64,000 nucleotides of DNA from Dyadobacter jejuensis. GTDB lineage: Bacteria > Bacteroidota > Bacteroidia > Cytophagales > Spirosomataceae. The stretch spans positions 310,001 through 374,000 of the forward strand of contig NZ_QGDT01000002.1 in the NCBI RefSeq assembly GCF_003149085.1, read 5' to 3'. The notes below the pieces were generated by a model, which saw only the letters and a list, made by a program, of their open reading frames with translations, did not search any database and was not told the origin of the DNA. The position numbers and the translations under genes are program-made. Positions 46,027 through 55,782 of this stretch are shown here, in pieces. Position 1 is the stretch's first letter; each line of letters starts with the position of its first letter.

Positions 46027-47610
46027 ATGGTATCTGTTAGACCGGACGAAGTGTCGGCAATCCTGCGCGAACAACTTGCAGGCGCTAAATCGGAAGCCGA
46101 ACTTGAAGAAGTAGGAACAGTTCTTCAGATCGGTGATGGCGTAGCGCGTATTTACGGCCTTTCACAAGTACAAGCGGGTGAGCTTCTTGTATTCGAAAAT
46201 GGCCTGAAAGCACTTGCCCTTAACCTCGAAGAAGACAATGTTGGAGCCGTATTGCTAGGTGATGCCAGCGATATAAAAGAAGGTGCAACGGTGAAGCGTA
46301 CGAAGGAAATTGCTTCTGTAAAGGTAGGTGAAGGCATCGTAGGCCGCGTAGTGAATACACTCGCCGAGCCCATCGACGGCCATGGCCCTATCGTAGGAGA
46401 GCTTTTCGAGATGCCCTTGGAACGTAAAGCCCCGGGTGTTATCTATCGTCAGCCCGTTACAGAGCCCCTTCAAACGGGAATCAAGGCCATTGATGCCATG
46501 ATCCCCATTGGACGTGGACAACGTGAATTGATTATTGGTGACCGCCAGACGGGTAAGACTGCTGTGGCCATCGATACCATCATAAATCAAAGAGAATACT
46601 TTGAAAAGGGCGAGCCTGTTTTCTGTATTTACGTAGCATGTGGTCAAAAAGCCTCTACTATTAAAGGAATAGAAGCGACGCTACGTCGTTATGGAGCGAT
46701 GGACTACACCGTAATCGTAGCTGCTGGAGCATCCGATCCTTCTCCTATGCAATTTTATGCGCCATTTACGGGTGCAGCCATCGGTGAGTACTTCCGTGAT
46801 ACAGGCCGTCCTGCTTTGGTTGTTTATGATGACCTTTCTAAGCAAGCCGTTTCTTATCGTGAAGTATCCTTGCTTTTGCGTCGTCCTCCAGGCCGCGAAG
46901 CCTATCCAGGAGACGTGTTCTACCTTCACAGCCGCCTATTGGAACGTGCTGCAAAGGTAATTGCCGATGACGATATCGCTGCAACCATGAACGACCTCCC
47001 TCCTTCCCTAATAGGAAAAGTGAAAGGTGGCGGTTCATTGACGGCACTTCCTATCATCGAAACCCAAGCAGGGGACGTTTCTGCTTATATCCCTACCAAC
47101 GTAATTTCGATTACTGATGGTCAGATATTCCTAGAATCTAACTTGTTCAACGCCGGTATTCGTCCTGCCATCAACGTGGGTATCTCGGTATCGCGTGTGG
47201 GGGGTAATGCCCAGATCAAGTCTATGAAGAAGGTTTCTGGTACTCTCAAACTGGACCAGGCTCAGTTCCGTGAATTGGAAGCTTTTGCCAAGTTCGGTTC
47301 TGACCTCGATGCCGCAACCAAATTGGCCATCGACAGGGGACGCCGCAACCAAGAGGTTCTTAAACAACCTCAATATGCTCCAGTACCTGTGGCTCAGCAA
47401 GTCGCTACGGTATACGCCTCTACTAAAGGCCTACTGGATAAGGTAGACGAAAACAGAGTGAAGGAGTTCGAAGCAGATTTCCTTAACGTACTGAGCACCC
47501 AATACAGTGATACGCTCGCAGCACTTGGAGCTGGAAAACTGGACAATAGCGTGACCGACGTGGTAGAAAAAGTCGCCAAAGAAGTCGCCAATAAATACAA
47601 AGCAATCTAA
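46027..47610 (+). CDS. atpA: F1F0 ATP synthase subunit alpha
   Basis: 527 residues. It opens with the normal alpha start [16 protein letters not shown] and has the N-terminal barrel ([20 protein letters not shown]). Walker A is GDRQTGKT, with [20 protein letters not shown] and the C-terminal domain [18 protein letters not shown]. It forms the alpha3beta3 head of ATP synthase. It has its own promoter-like box because atpH is not upstream; the FKBP gene there points away. It is followed by atpG only. Confidence 0.98.
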   Translation: MVSVRPDEVSAILREQLAGAKSEAELEEVGTVLQIGDGVARIYGLSQVQAGELLVFENGLKALALNLEEDNVGAVLLGDASDIKEGATVKRTKEIASVKVGEGIVGRVVNTLAEPIDGHGPIVGELFEMPLERKAPGVIYRQPVTEPLQTGIKAIDAMIPIGRGQRELIIGDRQTGKTAVAIDTIINQREYFEKGEPVFCIYVACGQKASTIKGIEATLRRYGAMDYTVIVAAGASDPSPMQFYAPFTGAAIGEYFRDTGRPALVVYDDLSKQAVSYREVSLLLRRPPGREAYPGDVFYLHSRLLERAAKVIADDDIAATMNDLPPSLIGKVKGGGSLTALPIIETQAGDVSAYIPTNVISITDGQIFLESNLFNAGIRPAINVGISVSRVGGNAQIKSMKKVSGTLKLDQAQFRELEAFAKFGSDLDAATKLAIDRGRRNQEVLKQPQYAPVPVAQQVATVYASTKGLLDKVDENRVKEFEADFLNVLSTQYSDTLAALGAGKLDNSVTDVVEKVAKEVANKYKAI

Positions 47611-47621
47611 TAGCATTATGA

Positions 47622-47662
47622 GCAGTCACGTGCCTACCCCTGTGGTAGGCATTGGTGACTGC
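47622..47662 (+). promoter_or_regulatory. Intercistronic hairpin between atpA and atpG
   Basis: Two stacked perfect 8-bp stems: GCAGTCAC/GTGACTGC (47622-47629, 47655-47662) and TGCCTACC/GGTAGGCA (47631-47638, 47644-47651), with a small internal loop and a 5-base apical loop. No T-run. It sits 12 bases after atpA and 23 before atpG. Confidence 0.7.
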
Positions 47663-47685
47663 CTATAATTTTTAACTTACCTAAA

Positions 47686-48570
47686 ATGGCAAGCTTAAAA
47701 GAAGTACGTAACCGCATCGTCTCGGTCAACTCGACCCAACAGATCACAAAAGCCATGAAAATGGTGGCGGCAGCGAAGCTGAGAAGGGCTCAGGACAACA
47801 TCATACAGATGCGCCCCTACGCTCAAAAACTCAACGAAATGTTGCTGACGGTATCTGCAGGTTCCGAAAGCTCGGTCGATAGCCCATTGAAAGCGGTACG
47901 CCCTGTAGAACGTGTGTTGATCGTAGTGGTAACCTCCGATAGAGGACTTTGCGGCGCCTTCAACACCAATATCATTAAGGCTACTCTTCAACTGATCGAA
48001 AATAAATATGCAGCCCAAGCCAAAAAAGGGCAGGTAGAGATATTTACGATTGGTAAAAAAGGGGCAGAATCCTTTGCCCGCCGTGGCTTTAAGGTTCATG
48101 GCCAGTTTACCGACACCTATAGCCGGTTGAGCTTTGTTACCGTAAAGGAAGCGGCTGAGGAAATCATGAAAGGATATACCAATGGGACTTTTGACGCCGT
48201 TGAACTCGTTTTTAACGAATTCAAAAACGTAGCGACGCAAATTATCCATACAGATCCTTATTTGCCTATCGTAGCGGAGGATACCGCTAGCTCGGCTAAA
48301 AAGCCCGAAGTTAACTACTCCTTCGAACCTACTGAAGAAGAAATATTGACGGAGCTTATTCCGAAGTCATTGAAAATACAATTGTACAGGGCCGTATTGG
48401 AATCCAACGCATCGGAACAAGGTGCAAGGATGACGGCCATGGACAAGGCAACGGAAAATGCCCAAGAATTACTAAAAGAACTGAAGTTAATTTACAACAG
48501 AACACGCCAAGCTGCCATTACTACAGAAATCCTCGAGATTGTGGGTGGTGCAGAGGCATTGAAGAATTAA
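47686..48570 (+). CDS. atpG: F1F0 ATP synthase subunit gamma
   Basis: 294 residues. The N-terminal helix MASLKEVRNRIVSVNSTQQI and KAMKMVAAAKLRRAQ is the rotor shaft start. The Rossmann-like middle has VVTSDRGLCGAFN, and the C-terminal helix TENAQELLKELKLIYNRTRQ with AAITTEILEIVGGAEAL. It forms the central stalk of F1. It follows atpA by 75 bases with a hairpin between and is closed by a perfect terminator. Subunits beta and epsilon are not in the window. Confidence 0.97.
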   Translation: MASLKEVRNRIVSVNSTQQITKAMKMVAAAKLRRAQDNIIQMRPYAQKLNEMLLTVSAGSESSVDSPLKAVRPVERVLIVVVTSDRGLCGAFNTNIIKATLQLIENKYAAQAKKGQVEIFTIGKKGAESFARRGFKVHGQFTDTYSRLSFVTVKEAAEEIMKGYTNGTFDAVELVFNEFKNVATQIIHTDPYLPIVAEDTASSAKKPEVNYSFEPTEEEILTELIPKSLKIQLYRAVLESNASEQGARMTAMDKATENAQELLKELKLIYNRTRQAAITTEILEIVGGAEALKN

Positions 48571-48589
48571 GTTTCGGACACCAATTTTT

Positions 48590-48621
48590 AAAGGCGAATC
48601 GATATCGATTCGCCTTTTTTT
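48590..48621 (+). terminator. Rho-independent terminator of atpAG
   Basis: Perfect palindromic stem with core AGGCGAATCGAT (48590-48603 with 48604-48617), followed by Ts to 48621. It ends 20 bases after the atpG stop and also faces the convergent glycosyltransferase-like gene. Confidence 0.85.
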
Positions 48622-48658
48622 ATGCCTGCCTATGGAGCCAGTATGGCTCCAGAAGTTA

Positions 48659-49561
48659 TCATAGCCCAGCAGGTTCCATGCCAAATTCTTCTTTTAAGAC
48701 GTTCTGAGCGACTTCCTCCTCCCGCCAATAAAGCTCCTCCTTCAACAAGGCACCATGACCCGACCCTAGCTCACTAGCCCAGCCGTGTGTTACCCAAGGG
48801 TCGAAATCCAAATGCTTAGGATAATACCCCCGACTCAACATATCTCTAAACCACTCTACTGACAATTCGAAGTTGTACAATCCGAATGGTGTGGAGGGCC
48901 CCTTGGGCCATACCAAAGGCTTGGCCATCTTGAGGTTGATTAGCGTCATAAACTCATTTAACCGACACTCTGGAAGCGGCCAGGCCGGGCCTTCGGGCTT
49001 ACAAAATGCCTGATGTACTAGAATCCGCTCTTCCATAGGAGGAGTATTACGGAACAACTCGTCACGCTCTGCTATAGTGGGGCGATAGCTCAAATACTTC
49101 TCCCCCGAGCATACTCCCGCCTTAAGTCCAGAGCAGTTCCAACACTGCCCCACTTTGCCTATGCCAATATGCCCGCCAATTTCTTCTAAATATTGCCCGA
49201 CAATATCGCCTTTGACATATACATCGTTGTGCATAATCAAAATGTAGTCCTTATCACTCTTCTCCCAACCATACTGATAACGAATGGAATGCCTGAACAT
49301 GGGTAAGCGAAATAGCTGACGCCACTCCATCTGGTTGCGTACATACCACCAAAACTTCGGCTTGAAATATACCAACCTATCCCCAAGCATCTCTTTAATA
49401 AAGTCAAAATTGGCTCCGTGAGGCTGCTTTTTCTCCTCAATAAAATAAATCTTGTCTATCCATTGCCCCGAATGCTTCAGTAAGGAAAGAATCGAAACCG
49501 CAGTTTGATACGGTTTTCCGTACACGTTCATAACGACGTCTACCTTTGTAATGCCTTGCAT
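48659..49561 (-). CDS. Glycosyltransferase family 2-like (GT-A fold) protein
   Basis: 300 residues. The N-terminus VDVVMNVYGKPYQTAVSILS is the first strand-helix of a GT-A fold. DKDYILIMHNDVYVKGDIV supplies a DxD-like metal motif (NDV) at about residues 111-113. The C-terminal half has conserved-looking Cys and Trp residues (GKVGQCWNCSGLKAG, LDFDPWVTHGWASE), and no membrane helix is seen. It likely transfers a sugar using a nucleotide-sugar donor; acceptor unknown. Single gene, convergent with atpG. Confidence 0.6.
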   Translation of the reverse strand: MQGITKVDVVMNVYGKPYQTAVSILSLLKHSGQWIDKIYFIEEKKQPHGANFDFIKEMLGDRLVYFKPKFWWYVRNQMEWRQLFRLPMFRHSIRYQYGWEKSDKDYILIMHNDVYVKGDIVGQYLEEIGGHIGIGKVGQCWNCSGLKAGVCSGEKYLSYRPTIAERDELFRNTPPMEERILVHQAFCKPEGPAWPLPECRLNEFMTLINLKMAKPLVWPKGPSTPFGLYNFELSVEWFRDMLSRGYYPKHLDFDPWVTHGWASELGSGHGALLKEELYWREEEVAQNVLKEEFGMEPAGL

Positions 49562-49836
49562 ATACCCATTTAATGATGATGTAAGATCCCATACGCTTCC
49601 CTGAACCCTGTACTAGCAAGGCTCTGAAATCGGTCGCAGGCCCTAAATAAAACCCTATCAAACAAATATCAAAAAGATACTTGATAGTTACAAGCTTGCC
49701 ATTTTTTTCCTATCCATCCAGCCGGTCTCTCCTGGGCTTTTCATGCTAATTCTATTTTTTTTCGAACAGTTGGAACAAAACGTAATTTTTATTTGTATAT
49801 ACATTAAATGTGATAACACTTAAAACAAAAATAATC

Positions 49837-50370
49837 ATGTCTGCAACCAACACCTGGGTGATCGACCCTACTCATTCAGAAATTCAGTTTAAAGTAAAAC
49901 ACCTCGTCATTTCGACTGTAACGGGATCCTTCAAGGATTTTGAAGGTAGTATTCAGAGTGAAGATGGGGAATTTAACGGAGCAACGGTCCAATTCAGTGC
50001 GGAGACCGCCAGTATAGACACCAATCAAGCGCAACGGGACGAGCATTTAAAATCGGCCGATTTTTTCGATTCAGAAACCCACCCGAAGTTGGTCTTTTCA
50101 GATGGCAAGCTCATAAAAAAGGATGGAGATGATTATACTTTAGAAGGTCTACTGACCATTAAAGGGCAGAGCAACCCAGTAAAGCTAGACGTTGAATTTG
50201 GTGGCAACATGACCGACTTTTATGGCAACGCCAAATCGGGTTTTGAATTATCAGGAAAGATTAACAGAAAAGACTTCGGACTCACCTGGGGAGCCGTAAC
50301 AGAGGCTGGTGGCGTGGTAGTTGGGGATGAGGTAAAGCTTGTAGCCAATATTCAGGTGGTAAAGCAGTAG
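49837..50370 (+). CDS. YceI family lipocalin-like protein
   Basis: 177 residues from ATG 49837 (a GTG at 49810 gives a poorer start). Family signature at the start is TWVIDPTHSEIQFKVKHLVI, then GSFKDFEGSI, RDEHLKSADFFDSETHPKLV and the end NRKDFGLTWGAVTEAGGVVV. YceI proteins form an eight-stranded barrel that binds isoprenoid lipids. No signal peptide is present, so this copy should be cytoplasmic. Single-gene unit with a terminator. Confidence 0.92.
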   Translation: MSATNTWVIDPTHSEIQFKVKHLVISTVTGSFKDFEGSIQSEDGEFNGATVQFSAETASIDTNQAQRDEHLKSADFFDSETHPKLVFSDGKLIKKDGDDYTLEGLLTIKGQSNPVKLDVEFGGNMTDFYGNAKSGFELSGKINRKDFGLTWGAVTEAGGVVVGDEVKLVANIQVVKQ

Positions 50371-50446
50371 GTTACCTATCCTATATGAGCCTTCTACGGT
50401 CCATTCCTTGATGGGCGTCCGATGGTTTAGACTTTCTATTTTCTTC

Positions 50447-50487
50447 AAAAACTGTGGTCCAATAGTCCTTCGGCCGCAGTTTTTTTT
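50447..50487 (+). terminator. Rho-independent terminator of yceI-like gene
   Basis: A 13-bp stem with two G-U pairs (50447-50459 with 50472-50484 region) ends in an eight-T run (50480-50487). 76 bases after the stop. Confidence 0.75.
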
Positions 50488-50529
50488 ACGATTAACCCCA
50501 TAGATAATCCGACAAACCCGCTTTATTAT

Positions 50530-50537
50530 TACATTTG
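50530..50537 (+). promoter_or_regulatory. Bacteroidota -7 promoter box (TACATTTG)
   Basis: Exact TAnnTTTG match only 21 bases ahead of the GHMP kinase TTG start. The short leader supports that TTG as the true start. Confidence 0.45.
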
Positions 50538-50557
50538 GAAAACAAAAAGCTGGCACA

Positions 50558-51553
50558 TTGATAATTGAAACACGCGCCTATGCCCGGGCGGGACTATTGG
50601 GCAATCCCTCAGACGGATTTTTTGGTAAAACGATATCCATTTCGGTACGCAATTTTGGCGCCTCCATTTCCTTGTATGAATCGCCTGAGCTCCAGATCAT
50701 CCCCGAGCCGCAGGACGGAAGCACCTTTAAAAGCGTCTTTCACCTGAGGGACTCGGTCAGTATGCTCGGCTATAACGGCGGCTTACCGCTGATTAAGGCG
50801 GGGATCAAAAAATTTGGCGACTATTGTGAAAACAACGGCATCCGGCTACCCAATCGAAATTTTACGGTACGTTATCGATCTTCTATTCCCCGCCAAGTGG
50901 GGATGTCGGGATCGAGTGCCATATTAGTCGCCTTGTTCAGGGCACTCATGCAATTCTATAAGGTAGAGATTCCTTTGCCTATACTCCCGCAACTGGTCAT
51001 GGAGAGTGAGACCGAGGAACTGGGCATAGCGGCAGGCCTTCAGGACCGGGTGATCCAGTGTTACGAAGGCTGCGTGTATATGGACTTTGACAAGGATATG
51101 ATCGCCAGCAAAGGACATGGCCGTTACGAGCGCATAGAACCTACCTCCCTCCCCAAACTATTTGTGGCCTACAACACCAACCTCAGCAAAGTCTCTGGCA
51201 AGGTGCACAGCGACGTACGGGCACGTTTCGATCGGGGTGAGCCGGAGGTCATTAAGGTACTCGGGCAAATCGCCGACAAGGCACGTCAAGGCTTTGAAGC
51301 CCTCCAGGAGGGACGTGCCCAAGACTTGCACGCACTGATGAACGAGAACTTCGATCTTCGCTGCCAGATCTACAATGTCCCGGAATCCAATAAAAAGCTC
51401 ATTAATGCAGCCCGTAGTTGTGGAGCCTCCGCCAAATTTGCCGGCTCGGGCGGGACGATCATAGGCATCTATGAGAACGATGATATGTTGAATCAGTTAT
51501 TTATCAAGCTCAAACAATTTAATGCAAGGGTGATTCGTCCCTTCGTCGTCTAA
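50558..51553 (+). CDS. GHMP kinase, glucuronokinase-like
   Basis: 331 residues. The start codon is TTG: no in-frame ATG lies nearby, and ETRAYARAGLLGNPSDGFFG is the conserved N-terminus. The GHMP phosphate loop is IPRQVGMSGSSAIL (residues 111-124). The C-terminal GHMP motif is ASAKFAGSGGTIIGIY. The N-terminal GLLGNPSDGFFGKTIS and the whole layout resemble plant glucuronokinase, which makes glucuronate 1-phosphate. galU follows 88 bases later, and its product type makes UDP-sugars from sugar 1-phosphates, which supports a uronate or hexose salvage kinase. Substrate not proven. Confidence 0.75.
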   Translation: MIIETRAYARAGLLGNPSDGFFGKTISISVRNFGASISLYESPELQIIPEPQDGSTFKSVFHLRDSVSMLGYNGGLPLIKAGIKKFGDYCENNGIRLPNRNFTVRYRSSIPRQVGMSGSSAILVALFRALMQFYKVEIPLPILPQLVMESETEELGIAAGLQDRVIQCYEGCVYMDFDKDMIASKGHGRYERIEPTSLPKLFVAYNTNLSKVSGKVHSDVRARFDRGEPEVIKVLGQIADKARQGFEALQEGRAQDLHALMNENFDLRCQIYNVPESNKKLINAARSCGASAKFAGSGGTIIGIYENDDMLNQLFIKLKQFNARVIRPFVV

Positions 51554-51640
51554 TAAGATAAAAACCAGACAGAACGATTCAGAAAATATTCTTAATAATC
51601 TGACCAACAGGCAGCAATCCAAGCTAACTGAAATGGTCTC

Positions 51641-52519
51641 ATGCAAACAACCTTTATGATACGCAAAGCCGTCATTCCCGCAGCGGGACTAGGGACTCGA
51701 TTTTTACCCGCAACCAAGTCTATGCCCAAGGAAATGTTACCAATTATAGACATTCCTACTATTCAATATGTAGTACAAGAGGCCGTAGACTCCGGCATAG
51801 AGGACATCCTGATCATCTCTGGCAAGGGGAAAAGAGCCATAGAAGATCATTTTGATAGAAATGTAGAGTTAGAGTCTCGCTTGGAAGAGAAAGAGGATCT
51901 GATCTGGTTCAATGAAATGCGCCGACTGGCCGATATGGCCAATGTACATTTTGTAAGGCAAAAGGAAGCCAATGGACTTGGAGATGCCATTAATTATGCA
52001 CGCCACCATGTGGGTAACGAACCCTTTGCTGTTCTTTTGGGCGACACGATTATGGATTCGGTAATCCCCGTTACCCAACAACTTATGGATACTTACGAGC
52101 AATATGGTGGCTCGGTAATAGCCGTTGAGCAGGTACCTGCCAACAAAGTAGACCGGTACGGAATAGTAGGTGGTAATGCCCTAAGTGATACGATCATGGA
52201 GCTTACCACCCTCATTGAGAAGCCAGCAGTGGAATTAGCCCCATCCAATTTGGCCATTGCGGGCCGCTACATCCTCAGCCCGGAGATATTCAAAGCCATA
52301 GACCAGACCCCAAAAGGAAAGAACAACGAGATCCAATTGACCGATTCATTATTATTATTATTGAAACGGGAGAATATCTATGCGCACCATATTGAAGGGC
52401 AGCGTCATGATATTGGCAATAAGCTCGACTACCTTAAAACGACCGTAGAGTTTGCTCTTAAGCGTAAAGAATTTGCCGAGCCCTTCCGTAAGTTCTTAGA
52501 GGAGATTTTGGCAAAATAA
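51641..52519 (+). CDS. galU: UTP--glucose-1-phosphate uridylyltransferase
   Basis: 292 residues. The nucleotidyltransferase signature AAGLGTRFLPATKSMPKEM is near the start. It continues with IIDIPTIQYVVQEAVDSGIE, ILIISGKGKRAIEDHFD and a GalU-typical end GQRHDIGNKLDYLKTTVEFA. It makes UDP-glucose from UTP and glucose 1-phosphate. A second ATG at 51656 is an alternative start. Placement after the glucuronokinase-like gene raises the possibility that it also uses glucuronate 1-phosphate. Confidence 0.94.
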   Translation: MQTTFMIRKAVIPAAGLGTRFLPATKSMPKEMLPIIDIPTIQYVVQEAVDSGIEDILIISGKGKRAIEDHFDRNVELESRLEEKEDLIWFNEMRRLADMANVHFVRQKEANGLGDAINYARHHVGNEPFAVLLGDTIMDSVIPVTQQLMDTYEQYGGSVIAVEQVPANKVDRYGIVGGNALSDTIMELTTLIEKPAVELAPSNLAIAGRYILSPEIFKAIDQTPKGKNNEIQLTDSLLLLLKRENIYAHHIEGQRHDIGNKLDYLKTTVEFALKRKEFAEPFRKFLEEILAK

Positions 52520-52696
52520 ACACTGGTATCCCTCTTTTTGGATAGCGTACAATTAACTTAGGGGTTTCCAGCGCATGGGAGCCCCTTCCCCTCCCCTCCA
52601 GCATGAAGTCATAAAGAAGGACAGCACTTGTTTTAACAAGAACTCATTTCCGCTCTTAAGCCCACTGAATTGGTTACCGAACCCCATCGTTTAGTT

Positions 52697-54124
52697 ATGC
52701 CTATAAAACCGACCCTATTCTGTTTATTCTTATTGCTTTGGATAGGACGCCCAAGCTTTGCACAAGACGCAGCCCCTCCGCTTCAAATCATTTTAATAGT
52801 AGCCGACGATTTGGGTTGGAAGGACGTGGGATATATGGGCTCACGCTATTATAAAACACCCCATTTAGACGCCCTAGCGGGTCGGTCAACCGTTTTCAGA
52901 CAGGCCTATGCCAATGCTTCCAACTGTGCCCCCAGCAGAGCCTGCCTGCTGACTGGTAGCCTTACTCCACGACATGGGGTATATACAGTGGGTAGTTCGG
53001 AAAGAGGCAAAAGCGAAACACGTAAAATCATTCCTACGCCCAACCGGGACGACCTGGATACGGCCACGGTAACTTTTGGAGAAATATTTCAAAAAAATGG
53101 CTTCAAAACCGCAGTATTTGGCAAATGGCATTTGGGGGATCATCCTTCCCAGCATGGGTTCGACGTGCACAAGGGAGGCGGACCTGCAGGCCACCCAAAA
53201 ACCTATTTTAGTCCTTATCACTTAAAATACCTTGCAGATGGCCCCAAGGGGGAAGAGCTCACCGATCGGCTCACGACGGAGGCTATGGATTTTATGAATC
53301 AAAATAAGGCCAACCCCTTTATGTTGTATCTGCCTTACTTTGCAATCCATACCCCCCTGGAGGGCAAGCCCAGCTTGATGGAGGCGTATCGAAATAAAAA
53401 ACCTACTGACGGACAAGGAGAGAATCCGGCATATGCAGCACTGATAGAGAATCTAGACCACAATATAGGTCGCATAGTATCTCAGATCGAAAAACTAGGT
53501 TTGGAAAACGTGATGATTATTTTCTCGTCTGATAATGGAGGAATCGCCAAGCTTTCGAGACAGTGGCCGCTAAGGGCTGGAAAGGGCTCCTATTATGAGG
53601 GAGGGACCAGGGTTCCGCTCCTTATTTTCGACAGTCGGAAGGAGTTGGCAGGCCAACCAGCTATCGAAGCGCCAGTTCAGTTGGTCGACCTGCTGCCGAC
53701 CATGGCTGAGCGGGCCGGTATTGCCCTCCCCCTCGGCGCTCCTTTCGATGGCCAGAGCCTTATGCCCTTCATGAACGGAGTGGTATCTCCACTCTGGGAA
53801 AGTCGCCCATTATTCTGGCATTTCCCCGTGTACCTAGAAGCGTACCAAAAAGGCGGGGACGACAGCCAAGATGCCCTCTTCCGCACCCGTCCGGGAAGTT
53901 CAATACGCGTTGGCCAATGGAAGCTGATTCAGTATTTCGAAAATAACGAACTCGAATTATACGATCTTCAAAATGACCCGGGTGAGCGAATTAATCTGGC
54001 AAAAATCAGGGTCGACGACACCGATCGGATGCTGGCCATCCTACAGCAAAAACAAAAAGAACTAAATGCCCCAATTCCTAGCCAGGCAAACCCCAAATAC
54101 CTTCCAGAAGCCAAGCTCGATTAG
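52697..54124 (+). CDS. Secreted S1-family sulfatase
   Basis: 475 residues from ATG 52697, which begins a signal peptide ending RPSFAQ; an upstream start at 52670 would add nine residues. The sulfatase signature NCAPSRACLLTG has Cys77, which must be oxidised to formylglycine. Metal ligands lie in IVADDLGWKD (Asp-Asp) and IFSSDNGGIAKLSRQ. It hydrolyses a sulfate ester in the periplasm or outside. It is the first of two tandem sulfatases. Confidence 0.93.
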   Translation: MPIKPTLFCLFLLLWIGRPSFAQDAAPPLQIILIVADDLGWKDVGYMGSRYYKTPHLDALAGRSTVFRQAYANASNCAPSRACLLTGSLTPRHGVYTVGSSERGKSETRKIIPTPNRDDLDTATVTFGEIFQKNGFKTAVFGKWHLGDHPSQHGFDVHKGGGPAGHPKTYFSPYHLKYLADGPKGEELTDRLTTEAMDFMNQNKANPFMLYLPYFAIHTPLEGKPSLMEAYRNKKPTDGQGENPAYAALIENLDHNIGRIVSQIEKLGLENVMIIFSSDNGGIAKLSRQWPLRAGKGSYYEGGTRVPLLIFDSRKELAGQPAIEAPVQLVDLLPTMAERAGIALPLGAPFDGQSLMPFMNGVVSPLWESRPLFWHFPVYLEAYQKGGDDSQDALFRTRPGSSIRVGQWKLIQYFENNELELYDLQNDPGERINLAKIRVDDTDRMLAILQQKQKELNAPIPSQANPKYLPEAKLD

Positions 54125-54175
54125 TGGGCCCATGTTCCCTTATATTCTAAAACCAATAAGACTCCTAACCCAACT

Positions 54176-55687
54176 ATGATGATTCGATTTATAATTTTAA
54201 GCTGTACCATCCTTACCTTAACCAGCCTCAGTGTGATGGGGCAAAAAAATAAAAAAGGCAAAGCCGCACTACCCAATATCATCTATATATACGCCGACGA
54301 CCTGGGGTATGAAGAATTGGGAAGTTATGGTCAAAAGAAAATAAAAACCCCTCATCTGGATCAGATGGCTCGGGAAGGAATTCGGTTTACCGACCATTAT
54401 ACGGGTACGCCAGTATGCGCCCCTGCCCGTGCCATGCTCATGCTAGGCCTCCATGGGGGACATTCGCCGATTCGGGGCAATTTCGAACTGGGTGGCTTTA
54501 AAGACGAAGAGGAACGTGGCCAGAAACCACTCCCCGACGAATCTTTTACCGTGGCGGAGCTACTGAAGCAAAAGGGCTATGCCACCGCACTGACCGGCAA
54601 GTGGGGCATGGGCATGGGCGACACCGAAGGCACGCCGACCAACCAAGGGTTCGATTATTACTACGGATACCTCGACCAGAAGCAAGCGCATAACCTTTAT
54701 CCGTCGCATCTTTGGGAAAATAATGTATGGGATACACTGAGTCAGCCCTGGTTCAATGTACATGTAAAACTGGATCCTAAAACCGCTACCAAAGCCGACT
54801 TCGACGCCTTTAAAGGGAAGGATTATGCCCCACAAAAAATGACTGAAAAGGCGCTTGAGTTTATCGACAAGAGCAAAGACGGTCCATTTTTCTTGTATAT
54901 GCCTTATTCACTCCCCCATGTCTCCCTACAGGCTCCCGAAGCCTATATTGAGCAATATAAAGGACAGTTCGAAGAAAAACCCTACTATGGGCAGCAAGGC
55001 TACGCCCCTACCCAATACCCGTTTTCTACCTACGCAGCCATGATTACCTTTCTAGACGCCCAGGTAGGAATGGTCATGGAGAAAATCAAGAGCTTGGGAC
55101 TAGACGACAATACCATCATCATGTTTTCGAGCGATAATGGGACCACTTTTAACGGTGGAGTGGACGCCAAATATTTTAATAGTGTCGGTGCGCTACGAGG
55201 CCTTAAAATGGATGTGTATGAAGGTGGAATTCGGGAACCTTTTATAGCCCGATGGCCAGGAAAAATAAAACCAAATCGGGTGACCGAACACCTCTCTGCC
55301 CAATATGACCTGATGGCCACATTGGCAGAAATAACAGGACAGCAAGCGCCGCCAACCGATGGCATATCCTTTTTGCCCGAATTGCTAGGGAAGAAAAATC
55401 AGCAAAAAAAACACGAATACCTCTATTTTGAGTATCCAGAAAAAGGCGGCCAATTGGCCATACGCTTAGGAAAATGGAAAGGGGTAAAAGTGAACCTGAA
55501 AAATAATCCTGGCAATCCCTGGCAATTATTTGATTTGGAAACCGACCGAAACGAAACCAATGATCTAGCTGTTAAGCATCCAGATATTCTCAAAAAAATG
55601 GATGCGATTGTCAAAAAAGAACATACGGAAACTCCTGTTAAGAAATGGCAGTTTGTCAGCGAGGTCATTGCCGCCAACGAGCCGTAG
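54176..55687 (+). CDS. Secreted S1-family sulfatase (arylsulfatase A-like)
   Basis: 503 residues with a signal peptide (IILSCTILTLTSLSVMG). The active-site motif is CAPAR at Cys81 (TPVCAPARAMLML), a permitted CxAxR-type variant of CxPSR. IYADDLGYEELGSYG and MFSSDNGTTF give the metal site. It is only weakly like the first sulfatase in sequence, so a different sulfate position is likely. Two adjacent sulfatases near a SusC/SusD pair suggest a sulfated glycan. Confidence 0.92.
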   Translation: MMIRFIILSCTILTLTSLSVMGQKNKKGKAALPNIIYIYADDLGYEELGSYGQKKIKTPHLDQMAREGIRFTDHYTGTPVCAPARAMLMLGLHGGHSPIRGNFELGGFKDEEERGQKPLPDESFTVAELLKQKGYATALTGKWGMGMGDTEGTPTNQGFDYYYGYLDQKQAHNLYPSHLWENNVWDTLSQPWFNVHVKLDPKTATKADFDAFKGKDYAPQKMTEKALEFIDKSKDGPFFLYMPYSLPHVSLQAPEAYIEQYKGQFEEKPYYGQQGYAPTQYPFSTYAAMITFLDAQVGMVMEKIKSLGLDDNTIIMFSSDNGTTFNGGVDAKYFNSVGALRGLKMDVYEGGIREPFIARWPGKIKPNRVTEHLSAQYDLMATLAEITGQQAPPTDGISFLPELLGKKNQQKKHEYLYFEYPEKGGQLAIRLGKWKGVKVNLKNNPGNPWQLFDLETDRNETNDLAVKHPDILKKMDAIVKKEHTETPVKKWQFVSEVIAANEP

Positions 55688-55715
55688 ACTTTCCTGGGGT
55701 TATAATATTTCAATT

Positions 55716-55754
55716 AAAAAAGGGGTTTCCGATGGATTCGGAAGCCCCTTTTTT
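55716..55754 (+). terminator. Rho-independent terminator of the sulfatase pair
   Basis: A GGGGTTTCC/GGAAGCCCC stem with one G-U pair is flanked by an A-run (55716-55721) and a T-run (55749-55754), so it may work on both strands. It lies 28 bases after the stop. Confidence 0.8.
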
Positions 55755-55782
55755 AGGCAGTATATCCTGCTCGAAAGGGCGG

